DNA of 64,000 nt from Agarivorans aestuarii (GTDB lineage Bacteria > Pseudomonadota > Gammaproteobacteria > Enterobacterales > Celerinatantimonadaceae). Below, piece after piece: positions 57,485 through 64,000 of this stretch. Location: contig NZ_AP023033.1 in the NCBI RefSeq assembly GCF_019670125.1, forward strand, positions 566,501 through 630,500, written 5' to 3'. A program made the translations under genes and the position numbers. The notes below the pieces were generated by a model. That model saw nothing but the letters and a program-made list of their open reading frames with translations, did no database searches and had not been told where the DNA came from. Position 1 is the stretch's first letter. Each line of letters opens with the position of its first letter.

Positions 57485-58774
57485 ATGAAAAGATCAATTC
57501 TAAACAAAAGCATATTCCTCGCATTAGCTTGCGCTGCTGGTTCTGCTTCTGCTGTAAGCACCGACTTTGGCATGCATGGCTACATTAAAAGTGGCTTGTT
57601 AATTAACTCTGACGGCACCCGTGCGGAGCGTATCGGACTTTGGAGCGATACTGCGAAATTCCGTTTAGGTAACGAACACAATACCAAAATTGAGTTACTG
57701 CCAACCGTTACTATGACAACTGACGACGGTGTAATTGCCCGCGTTCGCGCTAACTTAACCCACGAAACAACCTGTACTGCAGATTGGAACTGTGTTGATG
57801 CAGATGGCCATGAAATACAATTCCGTGAAGGTTTTGTAGAGCTTGAAAACGTTGCCTTTGCACCAGGTGTTGTTTGGTGGGCGGGTAAGCGTTACAGCTC
57901 AAGCAATGCTTCAAACCACCAATATGACTGGGAGTACATTCAATACAACGGTACTGGCGGTGGTGCAGATAAAATCGACCTAGGTTTTGCTCGCTTAGAT
58001 GTAGGTGTATACGCGTTTATGCCTAGCGACCGTAACTCTGAAGATCCAGTAGATGGAACGGTTCAGGGATATTCTGACGATTTCTCGCTAAATGTTTGGC
58101 TTAAGGACATTGGTGGCATTGGCTTAGATTTACAAGCTGTTGGCCACACAATGGAGCAACACCCTTGGCATTCAAACGCAGCAGAAGATGGCTTAGGTCT
58201 TACTGCCATTTATAACTTCAATGGTTTCTACAATTTTGCTAACGGTTACTCACGTGCAGTACTTCAATATGGTGAAGGTTTAGCTGCTGGCGATTCACTA
58301 GGTAAAAATGGTTGGGGCTTTGCTAACAGCAAAGGCACTAAATCATGGCGTGGTGTGCTAGATGGCCTAGCAAGCTTTGGTAACTGGGATGTATCAACTT
58401 TTGCTTTCTACCAGCAAGACAAAGACTACAAACCTTGGAGCAACGTTGTTGAGGGCGAAGGTGACGACGTAAATCGTTGGGCTGTAGGTGTGCGTCCATT
58501 CCACCAAATCGCACAAAACTTCGCGATGCAATACGAAGTAGGTTACGAGTACTTCGACAACACAACCACAGACCAAAAAGGTGGATTAGTTAAAGCGACC
58601 ATCGCGCCAACTATCACCTTCGAATCTGGCTTCTGGAGCCGTCCACAAATCCGTACTTTCGTAACTTACGCTAAGTGGGATGACGAAGTAGGTGATCGCA
58701 TTGGTTCTAGCTATACACGTGATGGCCAAACTGACACTTGGAACTTTGGTGTGCAGGGTGAAGTTTGGTTCTAA
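57485..58774 (+). CDS. LamB-like carbohydrate porin
   Basis: The ATG at 57485 starts a normal signal peptide (ending GSASA); the open frame begins at 57371. The 429-residue product begins FGMHGYIKSGLL, contains VWWAGKRYSS and ends GEVWF with the terminal Phe of an outer-membrane barrel. This matches the maltoporin (LamB) family of 18-stranded sugar porins. With two mannan operators upstream it most likely admits manno-oligosaccharides released by the GH5 enzymes. Confidence 0.9.
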   Translation: MKRSILNKSIFLALACAAGSASAVSTDFGMHGYIKSGLLINSDGTRAERIGLWSDTAKFRLGNEHNTKIELLPTVTMTTDDGVIARVRANLTHETTCTADWNCVDADGHEIQFREGFVELENVAFAPGVVWWAGKRYSSSNASNHQYDWEYIQYNGTGGGADKIDLGFARLDVGVYAFMPSDRNSEDPVDGTVQGYSDDFSLNVWLKDIGGIGLDLQAVGHTMEQHPWHSNAAEDGLGLTAIYNFNGFYNFANGYSRAVLQYGEGLAAGDSLGKNGWGFANSKGTKSWRGVLDGLASFGNWDVSTFAFYQQDKDYKPWSNVVEGEGDDVNRWAVGVRPFHQIAQNFAMQYEVGYEYFDNTTTDQKGGLVKATIAPTITFESGFWSRPQIRTFVTYAKWDDEVGDRIGSSYTRDGQTDTWNFGVQGEVWF

Positions 58775-58807
58775 GCCAGCAAACACCTAATACCTAATAA
58801 AAATAAT

Positions 58808-58830
58808 GGGGAGCCCATGAGCTCCCCTTT
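58808..58830 (+). terminator. terminator after the porin gene
   Basis: GGGGAGC-CCATGA-GCTCCCC then TTT, 33 bp after the stop. Partial read-through into the next gene is possible. Confidence 0.75.
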
Positions 58831-58860
58831 GCGCTCTCAGCAACAACTTTGGAGAGTTCT

Positions 58861-60861
58861 ATGCGTATTACGATTCAAATTCTCATCTCATTCGCCATCG
58901 TATTAGGCTTATATGCAGTATCTACCGGTATTGCTGTTAAGCAGACTAATCAAGCTAAACAAGACATTCTTGTGCTGATGGAAGATTCAGCTAAGTTAGA
59001 CCAAGCCTCGAATCAACTACGACTAAACCTATCTAATTTTCAACAATCCATTCTAGAGCTGGTTCAAGCTAAAGACGTTTCTTTGCAGGCAAGTTTTGCA
59101 GAAAAGAACAAGCAGATACTCAATGCCATTAGCGAGGTATATCAGCAAGGGTTATTGCAGGTTTATCTTAGTGAAGACCAACAACAACAATTTACCCAAG
59201 ATTTAACCGAGCTTCGCTCGCTGGCCAAGTCTATTCAAAGCGAACATTTTGAAAGCTTAGTCTTAGCAGAGCAAACGCAAACACTTCGTAATGAGTTATC
59301 TAACCAGGTAGCAACTGCCGATTCAGTGCTTGATAGAGTCACAGCTAGATACATTAAAGACGACTATTTTTTACGAAAAGAGCTTGAGGAATATACAGAC
59401 TTAAGGGATGCCCTGCTCGACATGAGCTACCGAGCATTCTTTGCCGATAGCAGTGAAGACGCTCTACAGCTTGACAATGCTATTAGTTCAGCCGAAGAGA
59501 ATTACCTAGATCTGCTGGAAATCATCTTAGAAGACTTCCCAGCCTTAAATAGCGAAAAAGACTTTTTAAACGCCAGTCAACAAATCACCAAGTTCCTATT
59601 TAGTGAGAATCGACTCACCTATTTGTTGGTCGCTCAAACCTCCGCCAGCGAAGATGCAGAACTCGAGTTGGCTGAGCAACAAGGCATTTTGTTCCGAATG
59701 AACGAACTGGTTGGCAATGTAAGTGCACAGCTTAAAACAGAGAGCCAACAAAATAGCCAACTAATTGCAGGGAGCCTCGATACTGTTAGCAATATTCAAC
59801 TAGCCGTTATGCTGCTTTGCTTGCTAATTGTATTGGTTATTGGCTTTGTGCTTACTAGGAGTATTCGCCAGCCACTAAACTATTGCTTAGAGAAAATGAG
59901 TTTGTTGGCGGCAGGTGATTTTAGTCAACAAATTAGCACACATTGGCCTAAAGAGTTTTCTGAACTTACTCAACAATTGCAAAAAATCATACACACCAAC
60001 AGTCGATTGTTTGAACAGATCAAACATCATGGTAGTGATATTTATGACATCTCCTTAAACAATGCAGAACAAACAACCAAAGTAAAAGAAAGTGGTGATG
60101 AACAGTTGGCTGCGGTTTCTAGGATCTCAAGTGCTGTTTGTGAACTAGAGCAAACCAGTAGCCACGTTAGAGAGCTTACTCAAAACCATCTGGAGCAAAG
60201 TCGCGAAATTAGCAAGATAGCTGAATCGGGCGGTGTGGCTATTGAAGCAAACAACCAAAGTAATACTGAGCTACAAAGCCAAATCGAAACCAGTTCACAA
60301 GTTATTGATGAAGTTTTCCAACAGAGTCAAGACATCAGTCAGATCTTAGAAGTCATCGAAAACATCGCCAATCAAACTAATTTGTTGGCGCTTAATGCGG
60401 CTATCGAAGCAGCCAGAGCAGGCGAACAAGGGCGTGGTTTTGCGGTGGTTGCTGAGGAAGTGCGTGACTTGGCAAAACGCACCACCCAGGCAACGGGTCA
60501 AATTCAAGACATGATTGAGCAATTACAAACCGCATCGCAAAAGGCGGTGAGTAATATGCAGCAATGTGACCAGCACATGAAAGTTAATTTTGAAGCCGTG
60601 CAAGACAGCAAACAAAGCATTTTCGACATCAATGAATTGCTGCACTCCTTAGAGAAAGACGTGAATTTTATTTCTCAATCAACCCAAGAGCAACACAGTG
60701 CTTGTGCAGAGATTTCCGAGTCTTTAGAGGGCATCGCTCTAGCGTTTTCTGAGAGTACCGCCACCTCAGCAGATGTGGCAGAGCAAAGCCAAATTCTGGC
60801 TCAACGCACTCAAGAACAGCAAGCTGAATTAACCCAAATACGAACCCTCAAGTCTACTTAG
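58861..60861 (+). CDS. methyl-accepting chemotaxis protein
   Basis: The ATG at 58861 (GGAG 6 nt upstream) gives 666 residues. Transmembrane helices at about 7-27 and 313-333 bound a roughly 285-residue helical periplasmic domain, long enough for an HBM-type sensor. HAMP and the signalling domain follow, with the hairpin tip containing [27 protein letters not shown] in shortened form typical of MCPs. There is no C-terminal receptor pentapeptide. Its place between the porin and manA suggests it senses a mannan product, directly or through a binding protein. Confidence 0.93.
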   Translation: MRITIQILISFAIVLGLYAVSTGIAVKQTNQAKQDILVLMEDSAKLDQASNQLRLNLSNFQQSILELVQAKDVSLQASFAEKNKQILNAISEVYQQGLLQVYLSEDQQQQFTQDLTELRSLAKSIQSEHFESLVLAEQTQTLRNELSNQVATADSVLDRVTARYIKDDYFLRKELEEYTDLRDALLDMSYRAFFADSSEDALQLDNAISSAEENYLDLLEIILEDFPALNSEKDFLNASQQITKFLFSENRLTYLLVAQTSASEDAELELAEQQGILFRMNELVGNVSAQLKTESQQNSQLIAGSLDTVSNIQLAVMLLCLLIVLVIGFVLTRSIRQPLNYCLEKMSLLAAGDFSQQISTHWPKEFSELTQQLQKIIHTNSRLFEQIKHHGSDIYDISLNNAEQTTKVKESGDEQLAAVSRISSAVCELEQTSSHVRELTQNHLEQSREISKIAESGGVAIEANNQSNTELQSQIETSSQVIDEVFQQSQDISQILEVIENIANQTNLLALNAAIEAARAGEQGRGFAVVAEEVRDLAKRTTQATGQIQDMIEQLQTASQKAVSNMQQCDQHMKVNFEAVQDSKQSIFDINELLHSLEKDVNFISQSTQEQHSACAEISESLEGIALAFSESTATSADVAEQSQILAQRTQEQQAELTQIRTLKST

Positions 60862-60925
60862 GCGCATTAAGTAAAAAGACTTTGTTAACACACTTTTGAA
60901 TTACTCCATATTTAACGAGGAAAAG

Positions 60926-62107
60926 ATGATAGAAATTAAGGGTATTGAACAACATTATGATTGGGGTGGGGAGTTCTATATTCCTTTATTAACTGGTCAA
61001 GAACACGCCTCGGGCGAGCCGATGGCCGAACTTTGGCTTGGCGATCACCCTAATGGCGTGGCAACCTTGACCAATGGTATACCACTTACCGATTGGATGG
61101 CCGCAGATTATCAGGGGCGCTTGGGAGACTCATGTATAAAACACTATGGGAAGCGTTTACCATTTTTGCTTAAAGTGTTAGATGTAAAAGCTCCGCTTTC
61201 TATTCAGGTTCATCCGACTAAAAAGCAAGCTGAAAAGGGTTATGACCTAGAGCAAGGCTTATCAATTGAGCCTAGTAAACGCAATTATAAAGATGCTAAC
61301 CATAAGCCGGAGTTAATGCTGGCCCTTTCCGATTTTTGGCTGCTACATGGCTTTAAATCAGAGAAAGAAATTACCGCATTGTTAAGCAAAGAACAAAGCT
61401 TAGAAAGCTTATTGTCTCCATTTACCGAGGGTGGAACCAAGCAGCTAGTGAGTTACATTTTTGCATTGTCTGCTAGCGAGCTAGCCCCGCTTATTATGCC
61501 AATTGTGAATCGATATTTAGATGCTTATCAGGAGAATCGTTTATCTAAGAATAATGCCTACTTCTGGATGATGAGAGCCTATATGAGAGCCGCTTCAGCA
61601 AACGCTCAACTCGAGGCAGGTTTGCTGATGGTACTGCTACTTAACCTTTGTTATGTAGCTAAAGGCGGCGTTATTTTTCAGGATGCCGGTATCCCACATG
61701 CTTATTTAGAAGGTCAAAACATTGAGTTAATGGCAAATTCCGATAACGTGTTGCGTGCAGGTTTAACCAGTAAACATGTTGATCCGAAAGAACTATTAAG
61801 CATTGTTAACTTTGATCCCGTTAAAGCAGAAAGTATTTCGCCTATTGCTAAAGACGGCGGCTTAGAGTACCCCGTTCCGGTAAATGATTTTTGCCTAACC
61901 GAGTATCGCTTACAAGCCGGAGAGTCATTATCTCTTCCCGAGAATCCAGGCCCCTGTATTTGGTTTGTTTTAAGTGGTGAAATGACAGTGAATGGGCAAG
62001 ATAAGTATTGGCGTAATGGTAGCGCTTTTTACCAAGAACCCGGCAATACAAGCACTATTTACGCGCAAACCGAGTTGGTTATATACAGGTCTTCCGCCAA
62101 ACTATAG
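60926..62107 (+). CDS. manA: mannose-6-phosphate isomerase, class I
   Basis: The ATG at 60926 is chosen because GAGG lies 5 nt upstream; the open frame starts earlier with TTG. The 393-residue zinc enzyme has QVHPTKKQA (metal ligand H96) and the active-site segment NSDNVLRAGLTSKHVD typical of type I enzymes. It converts mannose-6-phosphate from ManB to fructose-6-phosphate, feeding glycolysis, the last step of the pathway encoded here. It lies 64 bp after the chemoreceptor gene and may share its transcript. No operator is seen directly upstream. Confidence 0.94.
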   Translation: MIEIKGIEQHYDWGGEFYIPLLTGQEHASGEPMAELWLGDHPNGVATLTNGIPLTDWMAADYQGRLGDSCIKHYGKRLPFLLKVLDVKAPLSIQVHPTKKQAEKGYDLEQGLSIEPSKRNYKDANHKPELMLALSDFWLLHGFKSEKEITALLSKEQSLESLLSPFTEGGTKQLVSYIFALSASELAPLIMPIVNRYLDAYQENRLSKNNAYFWMMRAYMRAASANAQLEAGLLMVLLLNLCYVAKGGVIFQDAGIPHAYLEGQNIELMANSDNVLRAGLTSKHVDPKELLSIVNFDPVKAESISPIAKDGGLEYPVPVNDFCLTEYRLQAGESLSLPENPGPCIWFVLSGEMTVNGQDKYWRNGSAFYQEPGNTSTIYAQTELVIYRSSAKL

Positions 62108-62140
62108 TCTAAGTGTTAATGATAAACGCGAGAGGGAATT

Positions 62141-62776
62141 ATGAGCAAAAAAGGATGGATAACGGCCTTACTGTTAACGGCTCCTTGGGTTCATGCTGCG
62201 GAACAAGGTTCATTGAATCGTTGTGTTGCCGTGGTTGACCATTTGGAGCGCTTACAATGCTATGACAGTACAATGAGGGAGCTGCAGAATAAAGATAGTA
62301 GCGCTCAAACTGAAGCTGTTGACAATACTGCTGTTGTGGCTGTTGCTCCGCTTGTTGCAACTGGAGCGTGGACCTTAAAGCGCGATGCTGAGGATGAGGA
62401 AAACAACTTAATTGCTCAGTTAAAAGTCGACCCGACTGATTCAAGCGCGCCTCAAGGCACAAGCTTGAGCATAAAATGCCGGAAAGGAAGCGCTGAGATT
62501 AGTATCGCTTGGCTGGCTTATATAGGGCGTGACGTTTATGTCACTTCCGGAGAAAAAGGCCAAAAGGGCAAGCGCGAGAATTGGCGTTTAAAAGATAATG
62601 ACACCACCAGTGTTTATCCATTCGATAGCCAAGACTTAATTAATCGATTATATGGAATGGATTACTACTTAGCGCAAGTGCAGCCGGTGAGTGACGGTGC
62701 TTTGGTTGCTAGCTTTAATGTCTCCGGTCTAGAAGAAACCCTTAGACCACATAAAGACTTATGTGGTTTAAAATAA
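62141..62776 (+). CDS. TagO/VasI-like periplasmic protein
   Basis: A 211-residue protein with a signal peptide (about 1-19). Cysteine-containing segments RCVAVVDHLERLQCYD, IKCRKG and DLCGLK, a central WTLKRD and a YPFDSQDLINRLYG segment match the VasI/TagO family, first named as type VI secretion accessory proteins. No type VI secretion gene is nearby, and the homologue is probably an orphan with unknown role. It is 33 bp after manA. Confidence 0.7.
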   Translation: MSKKGWITALLLTAPWVHAAEQGSLNRCVAVVDHLERLQCYDSTMRELQNKDSSAQTEAVDNTAVVAVAPLVATGAWTLKRDAEDEENNLIAQLKVDPTDSSAPQGTSLSIKCRKGSAEISIAWLAYIGRDVYVTSGEKGQKGKRENWRLKDNDTTSVYPFDSQDLINRLYGMDYYLAQVQPVSDGALVASFNVSGLEETLRPHKDLCGLK

Positions 62777-62780
62777 AGCC

Positions 62781-62805
62781 AAAAGCGTCTACGGGCGCTT
62801 TTTTT
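62781..62805. terminator. terminator between convergent genes
   Basis: AAAAGCG-TCTACGGG-CGCTTTTTTT; serves the TagO-like gene and reaches the MATE gene stop. Confidence 0.8.
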
Positions 62806-64000
62806 AGCCTACTTGCTCTGCAGTAAGATTGTTTTGCCAAGCTTTGGTAAAATAATGTCTAAAGCACAGTACTATTTTAATCGCCTCTTCAACAAACATC
62901 ACTGCATATACCCAATGAAATGGCCATTCCGCCCAGAAAGCGGCTATAGCAGTGAGTGGCAAGCCAAACAACCACATAGCTAAAAAGTCGGTGCGTAAAC
63001 AAAACTTGTTTTCGCCTCCTGCTCTAAGTACTCCGTGAATAACCATTAAATTGAGCATTTTCAACCACATAGCGCCGGCCATAATTAATAGTGCAGGTTT
63101 GGCTATAGGTAGCACCTCAGGCTGATCGAGGTTCAACCAGCTCAAAATAGTAGCATTGTTTAGTATTATTACTAAGCCAATGGCTAAACTACCAACTAGA
63201 GCAATTGCGATGAATTGAATAGATACTGAGTAGGCTTGGTCAAAATTGTCTTGCCCTAATTGCTGTCCTACAACTACTGAGCAAGCCACTCCCATACCAA
63301 AAAATAAGGAATGACTTAAAGACTCAAATGGACCAAGCATACTGAATACGGCAAGCTCTTCTGTTCCCATTCTTCCAAAGATTATTTGATAGCTAAGTGT
63401 GCCTATAGCCCAAAGCAGCGAGTTAAAGACTAACGGAACGGCGAGTTTTCTGTATTTAGTACGCAGTGCCGGCATTGTGCCTGTGCAGGGAGTAAATAGT
63501 AGCCAGTGTTTCATCCGAAGAAGTACCAACCCCAATACCATTAATTGGATTACTCGCGCGACTGTTGTTGCTAGGGCTGCTCCAGCAACTCCGAGCGCCG
63601 GCACACCTGCTCCTCCATGAATAAACCAATGATTTAAACCAATATTCAAAAAGATGGTAAAAGCAGCCATGAATAATGGTAGCCAAGTTTGACCGCTAGC
63701 TCGCATACTAGATTCTGTGCCGATCACAAAGTGGGTGAGAATTAGCATTGGCAGGCTAACTAGCAAGTACTCACTCCCCACAGATATGACTAGGCTGGAA
63801 TCGCTTTGCATACTCATCATCTGCTTAGAAAATAGGCCAACACATAAAGATATTGGGAGCAGTAACTTAACACCGTTTATGAGTGTGATAACGGTGATTG
63901 ATTTGGCTTCACCTATGTTTCCTTTTCCCCAATATTGAGCGACAAGAGAGCCGTTAGCATTGGCTAGCCCTGCCATTATCATTATGATTACAAAATGCCA
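62804..64000 (-). CDS. MATE-family multidrug/sodium antiporter (5' end outside the window)
   Basis: The reading frame stays open to the window edge, and the protein begins in the middle of a MATE N-domain (AGLANANGSLVAQYWGKGN), so about 55-60 N-terminal residues lie beyond base 64000; an ATG at 63982 is internal. About ten hydrophobic helices of the usual twelve are visible, including the second-half repeat GPFESLSHSLFFGMGVACSVVVGQQLGQ. It should be a sodium- or proton-driven exporter of unknown cargo. Confidence 0.9.
   Translation of the reverse strand, partial: WHFVIIMIMAGLANANGSLVAQYWGKGNIGEAKSITVITLINGVKLLLPISLCVGLFSKQMMSMQSDSSLVISVGSEYLLVSLPMLILTHFVIGTESSMRASGQTWLPLFMAAFTIFLNIGLNHWFIHGGAGVPALGVAGAALATTVARVIQLMVLGLVLLRMKHWLLFTPCTGTMPALRTKYRKLAVPLVFNSLLWAIGTLSYQIIFGRMGTEELAVFSMLGPFESLSHSLFFGMGVACSVVVGQQLGQDNFDQAYSVSIQFIAIALVGSLAIGLVIILNNATILSWLNLDQPEVLPIAKPALLIMAGAMWLKMLNLMVIHGVLRAGGENKFCLRTDFLAMWLFGLPLTAIAAFWAEWPFHWVYAVMFVEEAIKIVLCFRHYFTKAWQNNLTAEQVG

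Noticed and set aside
62141-62776. Presence of a type VI secretion system suggested by the TagO/VasI-like protein
   Set aside because: No other type VI component is visible in the window, and orphan homologues are common.
1-64000. tRNA, rRNA or riboswitch genes
   Set aside because: None could be recognised by eye on either strand.

Overview
The window looks like chromosomal DNA of a marine gammaproteobacterium, probably an Alteromonadales or Vibrio-like heterotroph such as an Agarivorans relative. This is inferred from moderate GC, paralogous LysR regulators, an RND pump, GltS, PTS genes and a large polysaccharide-degrading locus. The genus is a guess, because there is no rRNA or other strong marker.

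Layout. (1) 1-21000 is a mixed region: the tail of an outer-membrane protein, a DUF3313 lipoprotein, a diguanylate cyclase, and a NarL-type regulator with a giant sensor kinase carrying three binding-protein modules. It continues with a LysR gene and a degenerate alpha/beta-hydrolase-like gene, a second DUF3313 lipoprotein, a patatin lipoprotein, gltS, an RND pump with its adaptor, a second hydrolase-like/LysR pair, a frameshifted outer-membrane protein pseudogene and an Omp85-like barrel. Three gene types (DUF3313, LysR, mini-hydrolase) occur twice, so old segmental duplication is likely. (2) 21000-27200 is a mobile-DNA region: a serine recombinase with a 70-bp nested inverted repeat just upstream of its start, then a coupled three-gene operon ending in an 816-residue tyrosine recombinase. 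The middle gene of that operon is broken by a 7-bp tandem duplication. (3) 27200-32660 holds an AraC regulator and a divergent fructose-family PTS (EIIB, EIIC / EIIB, HPr-EI-EIIA fusion). (4) 33100-62100 is a near-complete beta-mannan (mannan or glucomannan) utilisation locus. (5) 62100-64000 holds a TagO/VasI-like protein and the end of a MATE transporter gene.

How the mannan locus works (inferred from families). A secreted 2015-residue enzyme with three catalytic modules and two surface lipoproteins of GH5_7 type cut and hold mannan. A LamB-like porin admits the oligosaccharides, and an ABC importer (binding protein, two permeases, MsmK/UgpC-type ATPase) takes them into the cytoplasm. An AGE-family epimerase turns mannobiose into mannosyl-glucose, and two GH130 phosphorylases release mannose-1-phosphate. 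ManB converts this to mannose-6-phosphate and ManA to fructose-6-phosphate. A LacI-family regulator sits in the middle of the locus.

A palindrome close to ATCGTAACGTTACGAT occurs at least twelve times, mostly in pairs flanking the promoters of this locus. TGTGA-N6-TCTCA/TCACA (CRP-like) sites occur in several of the same promoters. One of the two GH5_7 lipoproteins has lost its catalytic acid/base glutamate (NEP to NAP), which suggests a mannan-binding pseudoenzyme.
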